Positions 11,336 through 22,767 of a stretch of 64,000 nucleotides of DNA are shown piece by piece. Source of the stretch: Hyaloscypha bicolor E (taxonomy: Eukaryota > Ascomycota > Leotiomycetes > Helotiales > Hyaloscyphaceae); the NCBI RefSeq assembly GCF_002865645.1, contig NW_020194684.1, forward strand, positions 279,308 through 343,307. The letters are read 5' to 3'. Each line of letters starts with the position of its first letter. Within the stretch, counting starts at the first letter, position 1. A program made the translations under genes and the position numbers. The notes under the pieces are model-generated. The model saw only the letters and a list, made by a program, of their open reading frames with translations, did not search any database and was not told where the DNA came from.

Positions 11336-13129
11336 ATGGCTAAGCTGAAGGATATCGGCATGGGGAAGGGAAGAGGATCAGAGATCACACAGGAGCAGGA
11401 GCAGGCTAAGGTTTTTGAAATGCTGTCGCACGACGAGGGGTGGTGGCATGCCGTGAAGACGAACCCGAAGGCTCTGCTATGGTGTAAGTTCCGATCTATT
11501 CGAGACACTTGTCAAGCATTATTGATGTCGATCTACAGGCTCTTACTCGTTATTTAGCTGTATCATGTGGGGTTATGATGGCCTTGCAAGCTCTGTTTGT
11601 CCCTTTCCTTTCTTCTTTGGCTAGTCTGCTAATCTTATCAGATCGTCCTCGCTGTCTTGAAGTTCCGGGAGGACTATGGGGTGTATGCATATGTCAAGGA
11701 CAAGAAAGTGTATGACTGGGTCATTCCTGCTATCTGGCAACTCGCACTTGGGGCCGGCAGTCTCATCGGCTTGCTTCTTGGTGGAATAGGAGCTGGTTTC
11801 ATTGCTAAGAAGTATGGTCGACAGCTTTGCATGGCTCTCTCGTACGGTAAGTTTCAACTCCATTCCCCTCACCAGATGTTAAGTTGTTGCCAGTGTTCAC
11901 CATCATCGGTGTTTTCCTCCAATGGTTCTCTGCCGCGTCAACAGGCCACCCTGGAGATCTCCCCATGCTCTTTGGCGGCAAGGTTCTCACAGGCATCCCT
12001 CTCGGCGTATTCATCACCATTGCACCTACCTACTGCTCTGAGATTGCACCCTTGCCCCTCCGTGGAGCCACCACCGCTGCAGTTAACTGGAGCATCGTTC
12101 TCGGTCAGTGCCTCGCTTACGTCGTCATCCGTCAAACTCAGGGCCTCGAGAACGCCAACGCCTACCGGATCTTGTTCGCCGTGCAATGGATCTTTGCTGC
12201 CATTGGCCTTGGAGTCCTCTTCTTCTTCCCAGAATCTCCGTATTTCCTCGTTGCGCAAGGTAGGATTGAGAAGGCGAAGAATAATGCACGGAGACTTTAC
12301 AACAAGAATTTCGATGTCGATGGACTGATTTCGAGCATTGAGCTACTGCTGAAGCACGAGGCGGAGGATCAGAAGAGCGCTTCGTATAGAGAGTGCTTTC
12401 GAGGTACCAACACATTGCGCACTCTCATTGCCATGAGTACGTTCTTCATCCAGTCGATTTGTGGTATCGGATGGATCATTGGGTACATGGCCTACTTCCT
12501 GCAGCTCGGAGGTCTCGGGGTTGGTGCTGCCTTCACAGTAACTATGATCCTCTCGTTCATCATGCTGATCGGCAACATGGTTGGCTGGGTCTTCGTGGAG
12601 CGGTTTGGACGACGCGGCACTGCGTTGTACGGTAATTCACTCTCCCAAAGGTTCGCACCAGGGCGTTCATCTAACTAAATCTATCGCAGGCTCAGTCACC
12701 CTCTCAGTCAGTCTCCTCGCCATTGGCATCACTGGTTGCTTTAAATCCTCCAACGCAATCTGGGTCCAAGTCGTCTTTATGGCTATCTGGTCATTCACGT
12801 ATCAATCTACCATCGGCTCCGTTGCTTGGCCTATCGTCACTGAAGTCTCAAAATCCACACTCCGTGGGCATACGCAATCATTGGCAACCATTACAACCGG
12901 CATCGTGGGCGCTGTCTCCGGAGTTTGCTTGCCGTTCCTTGTTAATCCTGATCAGGGGAATATGGGAGGGAAAGTGGGTTTCATCTACGGCACGTTGCTT
13001 GGTCTGAGTTGCATTGGGGTCTGGTGGTACTACCCTGAGACGAAAGGCAGGACGTTCGCGGAGATCGATCGCTTGTTTGAGATGGGTATTCGGCCGAGAG
13101 ATTTCGAGAAGACGAGACTGGACGGTTGA
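11336..13129 (+). CDS. MFS sugar (maltose/hexose-type) transporter
   Basis: Five exons: 11336-11483, 11539-11594, 11642-11846, 11894-12631, 12690-13129, with introns of 43-58 nt, all GT-AG and in phase. The joined protein has the sugar-porter layout: an N-terminal cytosolic segment with the GWWHAVKTNPKA block, first helix followed by IMWGYDG, a GAGFIAKKYGRQ loop, PESPYFL at the end of helix 6, a middle cytosolic loop, FVERFGRRG between helices 8 and 9, and PETKGRTFAEIDRLF at the C-terminus. PESPYFL rather than PESPRWL is typical of fungal maltose permease-like members. It should bring a sugar into the cell across the plasma membrane by proton symport; the actual substrate cannot be read from the sequence. 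The frame is intact. Confidence 0.92.
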
Positions 13130-14082
13130 TTAAAGGTGCATATACAGGAGTCTGGCGTTTTCATCTGAAGGAACACACATGAGATGGCTGTATTAGGGAA
13201 GTTTATTTTTCCAGATGAGTCAGTAAAAATCGAGGTCTAAATACATGATACGGAACATTCAAGTCTTCTCCCTTCCACATGTCCCACGAGCCACGGAATA
13301 TTCAAGCTCATCCCCTGTTAACCGTCCAGCAAGACACTTGGACACTCACATCCCGTTCCTCCCGAACAACCCCCAAGCTTCTTGAACAATCGAGTCAGCC
13401 ATTAGGTATCCATTTAGCAGACCACGGGACAAGATTTGAAGGTTCCGCATCGGTTGGGCAATTGCATCGGTGAAGAAGCGGGAGTTGGAGTCAGTCAGCC
13501 TTGCCTGTGCAGCGTTCCTGGCAGGCAGCAAGTAAATGCAAGGCACCAGTTTGGGGAAACACCCCTATTGGGCAACCTTAAATCCTTTGCTCCAGGTGGC
13601 ATTCTGCTGAATAAACATATCGATTTCGCTTCCACAGAAGTCCCAACATGATCCAGGACTCTCCAATATCGACGGGCGAGGCATTGAATGTTCCCCCTTT
13701 TTGTGGGTCCGCGGATATCACGTGACGGTCCCTATTTGTGAGTCCCTCCAGACTGTGCCTTCTATAAAGTTTGTGACGTCATCCTCAGACCCAAAGAAGT
13801 GTAAATTCAGAACTTCTCTTTGATTGCTGTGAAACACACACGGCAAGTCGCGTTAATGAGAGCAAGCCAAGGCAGAATCTGGGCTGAGGCGCAGGCGACC
13901 TTAAAATTAGGCACCAGGGGAACCCCTTCCCGCTCGCTTGCATATAAACTTCTACCCCACGTTCTGTCCCTCCATCGTCCAACACCTTCAACCCACAGAA
14001 CATCCAACCTCAAGCTCATTCATTCAATACAATACAACACAATACACACCAAACACCGGCCAGAACAAGCAACACCGTCACA
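13130..14082. promoter_or_regulatory. Promoter region of the VIT-vWA gene with E-box, CRE and TATA-like sites
   Basis: Upstream of 14083 the sequence shows a palindromic TCACGTGA (13718-13725, bHLH-type), TATAAA (13763-13768) and a perfect palindromic TGACGTCA (13774-13781, bZIP/ATF-CREB type). The TATA-like box lies about 315 bp before the ATG, which is far, so a long 5' UTR or a later start site is likely. 13790-14082 is C-rich and A/C-biased near the ATG, like a fungal 5' UTR. Factor identity is inference from motifs only. Confidence 0.4.
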
Positions 14083-17000
14083 ATGAGCTACCTCTGTGGG
14101 TGCTACTACCACATAGCCTCCACAGAATACCACATCCGCATTCAAAAACACTACCTCCCGCTCCTCTCCAGCACAGTCCACAGCACCATTCTATCGACAA
14201 CCTCGCGCACCAAGCTCACCCAAAAATTCACAAACCCTTCTACCACAACCGCAATCAAGGAATGCATCTACAACTTCCCTCTTTACGACGGCGTCAGCGT
14301 TGTCAGCTTCACATGCCGCATCGGCAAGCGGGTCCTCCGTGGTCTGGTGAAGGAAAAGCAGACCGCGAAAAAAATATTCGATGAAGCAGTCAGCAAAGGC
14401 GAGACGGCAGGCTTACTCGAACAGACGGACGAGGCAGCGGATGTGTTTAGCACGAAGCTGGGCAATATTCCGGCTGGCGGGAGCGTGATTGTGGAGATTG
14501 AGTATGTGGGCGAGTTGAAGCATCACGAGACTGAAGGCATCCGGTTTACGATTCCGACCAAGATTGCGCCGCGGTACGGCGCTGGTCCTGCTGCGATGGG
14601 AGGTGTCCAAGCGCACGAGGATGGAGGGATTAAGATTACGGTGGATGTTAACATGCAGGAAAGGAGCTTCATTAAGGGTGTTCAGAGCCCGAGCCACCCG
14701 ATTGCTGTCTCGATGGGAACAGTCTCTACGGCTTCGACTGCTGATCCGGAGATGAGCAAGGCATCCGCTACCTTGTCACTGGGAAGCGCTGCGCTGGAGA
14801 AAGACTTCGTCTTGATTGTTCAGTCGAAGGATGTCGGAATCCCGAAAGCTATCCTGGAAACTCACCCCACAATCCGCAATCACCGTGCCTTAATGGCAAC
14901 CCTCGTCCCCAAATTCTCGCTCCCACCCTCGCGACCAGAGATCGTCTTCGTGGCAGACAGAAGCGGCAGCATGCAACATAACATTCCGATGTTAGTCTCT
15001 GCCATGAAAGTCTTCCTGAAATCCATACCTGTGGGCGTGAAGTTCAACATCTGCTCTTTCGGCTCATCGCACACGTTCTTGTGGCCAAAGAGCCAGAGCT
15101 ACTCTCAGGAAACGCTTCAGCAAGCATCTAATCACTTGCTCACCTTTGATGCTGATTATGGCGGAACGGAGACTTTCGGTGCCATCCAGGCTACAATTGG
15201 CAATCGATTCACAGATCTCCCTCTCGAGATCATCCTCCTGACTGATGGAGATATCTGGCAACAAGAAGCCCTCTTTCAGTACGTCAATGAACAAGTTGAG
15301 CAGACGAATGGCAATATCCGGATCTTCCCCTTGGGCATTGGGAATGGCGTCTCTCATAGTCTCATCGAGGGTCTCGCTCGAGCCGGAAATGGCTTCGCGC
15401 AAGCTGTTCAGGATGGTGAGAGACTTGATAATTGCGTTGTTCGCATGCTTCGCGGTGCCTTGTCCCCACATATCACGAACTACACCCTTGAAGTCAAGTA
15501 CGAGAAAGAAAATGATGACTTTGACCTCATCGACAAGGTCACCGAAGGCATGAAAGTCCTGCTTTCCGAAGACGAGAAGGCAAAGGAAGAGAAGCCAACA
15601 ATTTCGCTCTTTGACGCCAACGTCAACCCAGAGAAGGAGGACTTGAAGGGACTTCAAGATTCAGCATTCTGGCTGCCTGATATCCCCTTCCCAAAATTGC
15701 ACCAAGCACCACACAAGATACCCACTCTCTTTGCCTTCTCTCGAACTTCAGTTTACCTCCTCATGTCACCCGAAACCATCCAACGAAATCCTACCGCCGT
15801 TATCTTGCGCGCAACATCCACCCACGGCCCCCTCGCTCTCGAAATTCCGATTGAGAATCTTGCCACGCCAGCAGAGACCATTCATCAACTCGCCGCCAAG
15901 AAAGCAGTGCAAGACCTGGAGGAAGGTCGGGGGTGGATTTACGATGCCAAGGATCAGAACGGCATGTTGGTCAAGGAGAGATACGCAAGCCGTTTCGACG
16001 ATTTGGTGCAGAAGGAGGCCGTCAGATTGGGCGAGAAATTCCAGATTGCAGGGAAGTGGTGCAGTTTCGTGGCTGTTGCCGCGAATGATAAGGAGATCGC
16101 GGAGAAGGAGGAGAGCATGAGAGAACAGAAGAGTTTGGTGGTTGACGATGATGGGGAGATTCTTGCTGGCGAGTCCACCCTTCTTCTGTTTTCGCTCCCT
16201 GTTTGTTTTCAAAAGAAGATGTACTAACTGTTTTGCGATTGCAGATATGGACATGTCAGCTCAACTTGACCTTTACGCTGCTGAAGAAGATGAAGACGAG
16301 GAAACCGATGATGGCTTCGCAGTGATCGGTACTCCTTCTTCATCCGCGCCGGCATACTCACCTCCTGCTCCTGCATCGCCCCAACCAAGTGCAAAGCGAA
16401 GCTTGAATTTCCGTGGCGGAATGAAACAAGCAAAGGGGACCAATCAGGCCAGGGAAAGTCTGGGATCAAAAGCTCCTGCATCTCAACCCAACCCCATGTT
16501 TGCGCTTGCGAGTGCTTCGACCGCCAGCCCGAAGCCGCAAACTTGGGGCATGGGCCCCGCGTTTGGTTCTGGCAACGAGAAGTTCCGAGCACCTGTAGGC
16601 GGGAGTCCTGCAGGAGCATTTGGCAAGCCTTTTGGAGGAGCTGGGTTGGTGGCTCGCGACGCTTCAAAATCAGCTGCACAACGGCAACCCCCACAGGCCT
16701 CATTTTTCAGCGCATCTGCTCCAAACCCAGCTACGAAGGCGCAACCTTTTGGTGCTGCGGTTCTCCAGTCTAACGTACCCGCACCACCACCTCCACCTAT
16801 AGCACCGGGTAGCCGCCTCTTTGGGAGTACATCTTCCGCCAGATACTCGATGAACTATTCTCACATCCAGGTGTCGCCTCCTGCTCAGGCATTCGGAAAT
16901 GCAGCTCCCACGGACCAGTTTTACGGCCGCGCTCCTCCTCAAGCACGGCTGGCAACCGGTCTCGGACCAAGTCACCTCTTCGGCGGCGTTATGAAAGGGA

Positions 17001-17647
17001 CCAACTCAGCAATGACGCCACCACCACCCCCAGCACCAGCTACTTCCGAGAAGTCAGAAGAGTCAACACCCGAAATGAATGCACCATTCATCGCCCATGG
17101 CTACGCTCGCCGCGCCACAGGTTCCCCGATGCCTGCTATCGCGGCCCCCGCTGCGGCTGGGAGCGACGTGAAGTCAGCGCCGCGTGCGAGACGTGCAGGG
17201 TTTAATACTTTCCTCAAGAAAAAGGAGAAGCGCAGTTCTCTGTCTGCCGCTAGCGAACTTCGGGATTCTGACACTTCTAGCCCCGAGGCTGATCATATGA
17301 AACTTACTCTGCCTGCTATCGATTGGTCATCCAAATCCGTGCAGGAGAAAGTTGCACGCGTCATCGAGTTGCAGACTTTCGAGGGTTCGTGGGTCTTCGA
17401 TGTTGAAGTCTTTTCGATTATGGGCTTGGGAGATGGACAGAGTGAAGGTGTGAAGAGACAGGATGGTGTGGATAAGAATGTCTGGGTTACGTTGCTGGTG
17501 GTTAAGTGGTTGGAGATTATGGCGGGTGAGGAGGAGGGGGTTTGGAGCATGGTTGTTGAGAAGGCGAGGGGATGGCTGGAGGGGCAAGCGGAGACGGCAT
17601 TAGATGCTTTGGAGACTGACGCCGAGAGTGTGGTCAAGGCTTTGTAG
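14083..17647 (+). CDS. VIT and von Willebrand factor A domain protein
   Basis: Exon 1 encodes a VIT domain near residues 20-140 (TKLTQKFTNPS, ECIYNFPLYDGVSVV, GETAGLLEQT) and a vWA domain from about residue 286, with the MIDAS start D292-R-S-G-S296, a GGTETFG block and LTDGD, all expected for metal binding. Exon 2 is Ala/Pro/Ser-rich (probably disordered) and ends with a conserved LQTFEGSW block near residue 1071. The join is unusual: no GT donor of good quality gives the right phase, but a GC-AG intron (16169-16244) joins ...DGEILA to DMDMSAQLDLY... in phase, giving 1162 residues. If instead two genes exist, the second would start at 16247. Fungal members are poorly characterised; animal relatives include inter-alpha-trypsin inhibitor heavy chains and PARP4. 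Confidence 0.85.
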
Positions 17648-18267
17648 GGTTCGTAAGGTGGGAGAATTTGGTGATGTGGGAGGTTTCCTTGGGTTTGGGG
17701 AAGGAAAGATACCGATTGCGTGCCTGGAGTTAGAGTTGGATAATGGTATCAGGAACCGGGCCGGGTTAAGGGGATCGGAATAGGGTCGAGATAGGAATGC
17801 ACGATTTCTCCTCTGCCGCCAGCGGTGCCAATGCATGCCTCAGTGAGATTCGCGTAGAATTCGCAATTAGTTAATAACTTTACCTCTTTCCAGAGAAGTT
17901 CCAGGAATTTGATAACATGATTAATACCGCCTATGCCTCAACACTTGTCGATCTCTCAGCCAGCCTCTTTCCCCTCCGCAACATCGCCCCCAGCAAGCTT
18001 GTCATTACCCAAGTCTCCTTCCTTGCCTCTGTTTTAACCCCTACGAGAACAACCCCTTCCAACAACACCAAACACCAACACGTAGCAACCCCAAAATAAA
18101 ATAAATTCGAAGAAACTACCCACAACAATGCCGGCGAATAGTAGATTTAAAATCTTAGCGTTTGGGATTTTCTTTTCAGAGGATAGAGAGGATAGTGAGT
18201 TATGAATTAGAATTATCTAAACGGCGCGGGAGAGTATCTTGTCAGAGAGTGCCTTCAGCAGCCTCAT
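17648..18267. other. Convergent intergenic region
   Basis: Holds the 3' ends of the VIT-vWA gene (plus strand) and of the secreted-protein gene (minus strand). Only short frames without resemblance to known families; no RNA gene seen. Confidence 0.5.
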
Positions 18268-19113
18268 TCAGTATCGGTCCATGATCAGCTGAGTCTTCAA
18301 GGAGTCCTGTGCCAGAAACCATCCCTTGCCCTGCAGAAAAGCGATCATGCCATCATGCTTACTCAAAGCCGTTGTCCGGCTCGTCGTTTTGAAGGACGCC
18401 TCGACAATGTATTCCGTGCCCGTACCAGCTGCATCAATAATCGGCCAGACCTCGATGTACAATTTCAACCCGCTCCAAGTGCCAATCGACCGCTTTGCAA
18501 AAACCGGGCCGAAAATGCGCGACACCGCCAACGCGTCAGTACCCCAGTTGTTAAACAGCCAGTTGTCAAATTTGTCAGGGGCATCGTTGATCATGAGTGT
18601 TCGAGACCTGCTTGTTCCTGGTAAGTCCATGCCACTGTAGCCGGAGCCCGATGCCGTCTTCTACCGGCTGATGGAGAGTGTCAGTTTCTGGTAGCCCCAT
18701 TCGATCTGAGCATCATATTTCGTCGTGTCAGAATCGAAACCTTCATTGTTTGCTGTCGTGAGCGCGGCATCGATATCTCCCCCAGTAATCGCGTAGCGCT
18801 TCTTATACGTTTCCTCGAAGTCTGCCACACCCTCGATTTTGCGTAAGCGAGGACTCCACCCGGTATTATAGATCTCCTCGGTACTCGTGTCGAGGAACTG
18901 AACGTTCATTTTTGTAACTTTTGTTGGCATGGCGAAGGTCGAGAGAACGGTCGGCGTGAGCTTGTGGTCGGATCCGAGGACCATGTCGGGGTCGAGAAGG
19001 AGCTTGACTTCGTAGTCAGGAACCATGTTGGACGCGGCCTGCGCCATTGATATAAAGATCACAGTGGCAGTCGCCGTGACGAGAGATGGGAAATGCATGG
19101 CGCCTTTTAGCAA
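18268..19113 (-). pseudogene. Secreted protein of unknown function, interrupted by an in-frame TAG
   Basis: The first part (19113-18661, probably starting at the second Met, near 19098) opens with a signal peptide-like MHFPSLVTATATVIFISMAQA. It continues with a charged domain containing LLLDPDMVLGSDHKL, FLDTSTEEIYNTGWSPRLRKIEG and KKRYAI, faintly like the substrate-binding pattern of CYTH-type folds (inference). TAG at 18663-18661 ends it, but the same frame runs open to 18268 with blocks GMDLPGTSRSRTL, APDKFDNWLFNNWG and IEVWPIIDAAGTG that look like the second half of the same protein. The stop is one RIP-type change from Gln or Trp. A 54-nt GT-AG intron that removes the stop in phase is possible (donor GTAGAA at 18664, weak acceptor ACAAG), but it would also delete conserved-looking residues. 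Confidence 0.55.
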
Positions 19114-20822
19114 TACATATCACCAATATTGTGAAGGAGGCTCAGGGGGACGGAAGAGCCGATTTGAAAGAGTATCTGAAGTTCTTGTACCAACAAATGT
19201 TGAACTTTCAATGTATCCTGCCTCTAAACTTTGTCCCACAGAAGATTTTTTTCATAGGGGGCTTTCTCTCTTTCCGTCTCGTTGAGGTGTACAGGTTATC
19301 CGTACTTCGCCGAATTTAATCTAAACACGTGGGACAAGTGTTGCCCACGTGCTCGAGATATTCGCTTGAATGGTAACGATGATGATCGTGTGCTACTGTT
19401 GCCAGCGCCTTCTCGTGAAAATAGGGCTGATCTTTGCCAAGAGGTACATAAAGTGTGTAATCGGACAGTCTCCATGGTCGCCCGCTCTCCCTCGCTGAGC
19501 ATAAGCGATTTCAGAACGTAACCAAAGACTGGAGATGTCTTTAGCCACAAACCTCAAGCCGTTCACTGCTTTCTGCAACCAGAAACTCTTTCGGGCTATT
19601 TCTGCCACATTTCAGCTGATGTGAGGAATTTCAAGCTGAGCGAAGGCGAAAAAATGGCAATAACTAGGAGAAACAGTCGCGGTTCAGAAAAAAAACAAAT
19701 ACAGAGAACACCATGAGTCAACTGTAAGTCCATGGCTGCTGAAATATTTGGATCTACTCCGTCTACACTAGATGCTCCTCTAGGGCTAAATGACGTTGGT
19801 TTCTTACCATAGGCTCGCTCCTGCCGTCTAATCAGATTGCTTAGATGTATTAAAACTTACCTCTTTTTATGGCGAGAGTTCTCCGTCAAGGAATATAATC
19901 AACGCCATTTAGCATATCGAAGCAACAGCGCGGCTGCCTTTTTTGCCGGAATTGCCAAGCTTTTTGAAAAGCTCACGGGTGACCAATCTGTGGCAGGATT
20001 GTTGCGGGGTGATCTACTTTACCACTTATTATGGAAGCCAGTCTCTCCGTGGAAGAAACTAGAAAGGGGGTTGAAGGATGTTCCATCCTGCTGCGGTTAT
20101 CGGCTAAACAGTGGCATGATAGTAAACACATATTCAGCAACCCGAACAGTGGGAAACAAGGGCTATTCGTTTTGACATCGAATTCCATTTCAACCTTTTT
20201 GGGAAGCATTTTCGAAGCCGAGTCAAACGATCTGGTACCCCTATGCCCTTACTCTCACCAGCGGCATCTTGGCAAAATGTGGGAACCCAACAAATTTGTT
20301 GATAATTTTCTCATTTTTGACACTTTTGAGTTCAAAGTTTGGACCGAATAGGGCTTGGAGACGTTCAAGTAGATCGAGCTATCGACGCTTTGGATTGAGT
20401 AAAAGAGGGGATACCGCTCCACAAGCCCAGCTGCAATGAAGCCTGGCCGCTATTCTCTCGTCATTTCACCTGCTGGAAATCGCGCAAGGGAGTATCGACG
20501 TGACGGATTAGTAGAGAAGGACATTCCTTAAATAAGAGGAGAAGAGCATACAATTGATCTTGGGGTTGAGAAACCATACATCTGATATACACAAAACGCA
20601 AAGTGAAGGAAGGCTTTGTCTCACCAATTTGTAATTAGCAAATCAGTGACCTCACTTTAAAGTAGCCAGAGCGTTTCCGCAGCCAGTGATGCGTAACCAC
20701 AAATTCGAAGACTCCGGCGCACTTCACCCCTCGAAACTATCAGCTGAAAACAACGTCGAACAATGACCCTTGACAGTGTCATTGTCACGGAGCCACTTCG
20801 GACATTGCAACCTTTCTACCTC
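19114..20822. other. 1.7-kb intergenic region, no gene recognised
   Basis: Carries the upstream region of the secreted-protein gene and the 3' flank of the cysteine-rich membrane protein gene. Frames up to about 112 codons exist but have biased composition and no recognisable motifs. Apart from the double E-box at 19326-19351 nothing structured was seen. Confidence 0.45.
19326..19351. promoter_or_regulatory. Paired CACGTG sites in an inverted repeat
   Basis: CACGTGGG (19326-19333) and CCCACGTG (19344-19351) form an 8-bp inverted repeat with a 10-nt spacer, about 220 bp upstream of the secreted-protein start on the minus strand. CACGTG is bound by fungal bHLH regulators; two sites at this spacing suggest a real regulatory element, but no factor can be assigned. 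Confidence 0.35.
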
Positions 20823-21707
20823 TCATCTACCTACACCCCTCCCATCCATCTCCGGAACATACGAAATCGCATGCACCTCTACCGGCGACTGCGTTTGCGG
20901 CAGTTGACCCTCCAAAGGACCCTTAATCATCGACTCATGGTAAACTGGAGGCGGAACATGTGCCCCTGTCCCAGCCTGTCCTCTCTCAACCACTTTCCTC
21001 CATGACAACACAAGCCAAATAGCCAACGCAGCGCCAAGCACAGCAATACTGCCAATCACGATCCCCGCGATTGCTCCTGGACCCAAAGCGGCCGCCGATG
21101 CGGCCGGAGGAGCTGTAGAAGATGGCAATATGCCCGAACTGGACTTGGAGCTTGCTGCCGTTGAGATAACCGTTTCCGTTTCTGTGATTCTAGATACCGA
21201 AACCGATATTGTGCCTGTTGATGAGCTGCCCGTAGCAGCGCTCATGCCGGTAGATGTCTTTTGTACCGAGAATGCGGTGAATGCCCCAGCTGAACACGTT
21301 GCACTGAGGCCGCAGACAAAGTTGCCACTATTATCGCAGGGAATTGCATAGGTCCAGCTACTGGGGGTTGCTGAGAGAGCGGTATATGGTCAGCTTTTGG
21401 ACGGTAAGAATGGTTCTAGAGTGCAAGGGAGCTGACCATCTCGGCAGGCCTTTGGGCAGTTTGGAGACTGCCATGTTGGATCTGTGCATGCTCCCCGATA
21501 CAATGATGAACCTCCTGGCCACCAGCAGAGACCATTTGGCTGGCATATGTCATATTCGTTTGGGTTGCAACAGGCCGAGAAAGTGTCGTTGGTGCAGGGG
21601 ACATATCTATAATTGACTGCTTTGGAGCCGTCTGGATAATAGCATTGCGTATCTCCAGAAGCTGAATGTACGAGAGCTAGAGACAGAAAGAGGAGGCGCT
21701 CTATCAT
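20823..21707 (-). CDS. Cysteine-rich single-pass membrane protein (Mid2-like layout)
   Basis: Exons 21707-21437 and 21370-20823, joined in phase 1 across a 66-nt intron, give 272 residues. A signal peptide (MIERLLFLSLALVHSASG) precedes an extracellular domain with about a dozen cysteines (CYYPDGS, FSACCN, LCWWPGGSSLYRGACTDPTW, CPKAC, IPCDNSGNFVCG), then a Ser/Thr-rich linker, one transmembrane helix at about residues 189-212 (GAIAGIVIGSIAVLGAALAIW) and a short cytosolic tail starting with basic residues and containing Pro-rich PPPVYHE. This layout is common in filamentous fungi for wall-spanning surface proteins; a sensor role like yeast Mid2/Wsc is only inference. I chose the Met at 21707 because the upstream Mets lack a signal peptide. 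The frame is intact. Confidence 0.8.
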
Positions 21708-22164
21708 CTTCGTCGGAGCTCTAAAGTAGATTATGGAGGTTGCAAGGAATCTCCCATGACTGCATGGAAAATCAGGTGAGAAATATGTAAGACATGAGCT
21801 GATGGAGTTTGCCGCATGCCGAGGAGCCAAGGAGGATTGTGGTGTTTTCTCTAACCACATTGGTCTGAGAGAACTAAGAATTGGAACATTTGCGGTTAGT
21901 TTGACGCCACAGGCTGGAGCTGAAGAACAGCCAGCATCACGGTGCTACCAATGCGCACAACAAAGCAAACACACCAGTCTTCTTTGTTTTTCTTTCACAA
22001 TCCGCAAAACCCAATCTCATGGGAGCTACTGGTGCCAAGTGTTGAGTCTTTAGACCACGGGCCTTCTGAAAGCTAGCGCAAGCACTCCATGAACACCTGA
22101 CTTGAGAAGCTTGGCATCTCAGTCCACATGGAAAACTGGATAGGATGAACGACAAGTGGTTAAG

Positions 22165-22668
22165 GGGCCAGTAGCTGAGCCATACTATCGCTTATGCTGT
22201 CCCCTACTATTAATTAGCGAAAATACCCTTGTATTTTCCATAGTAGGGATCAGCTTCTTTCATAAGCTCGACCTTAAGATACCATAGATACTTATTTTTA
22301 CTAAAGCAACACTACCCCTCTCTTCTTTCGTCCTCCTCCGTTCCCGACTTCCACCCTACGGCACGCCAGGCATACTCCTAGCATATGCCGAGCATATGAA
22401 ACCCATTTACTTAGCATATGCTTGCTAACCCTGACCCATAGGGCCTTTAGCTCTAATATAACACAATGCAGAGGCTCTCACCACCCCTAACCCCTCGGGA
22501 CTAACCCGATCCTTCCCAGCCCGTGCATATACAGAGCAAAAGGAGAGCATATACTGAACCATGGTAGGGATAGCTTAAGCGATAATAGGGATTAGCTAAA
22601 TAAACGAGCATATACAGAGTGTGATAGTAGAGGACAGCTCAAGCGATAGTAGGAACAACTAAAACCTC
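22165..22668. mobile_element. 504-bp non-autonomous TIR element with 9-bp target duplication
   Basis: The 9-bp direct repeat GTGGTTAAG occurs at 22156-22164 and 22669-22677. Between them, imperfect terminal inverted repeats of about 46 bp match, with a shared core TACTATCGCTT, then GCTGTCC and CTACTAT; many mismatches are C/T, as RIP would make. A subterminal partial repeat of the right arm occurs at about 22565-22600 (GTAGGGATAGCTTAAGCGAT). No coding capacity. A 9-bp target duplication with long TIRs fits a Mutator-like MITE better than hAT (8 bp) or Tc1 (TA). Confidence 0.7.
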
Positions 22669-22767
22669 GTGGTTAAGACACAATATTCCCTTCAAACACG
22701 CCAGAGAAGTGTAAAATTTCAAAAGCTCCGTGGCAACCAAACACAAAATTAACTCTCAATCGTTCCC

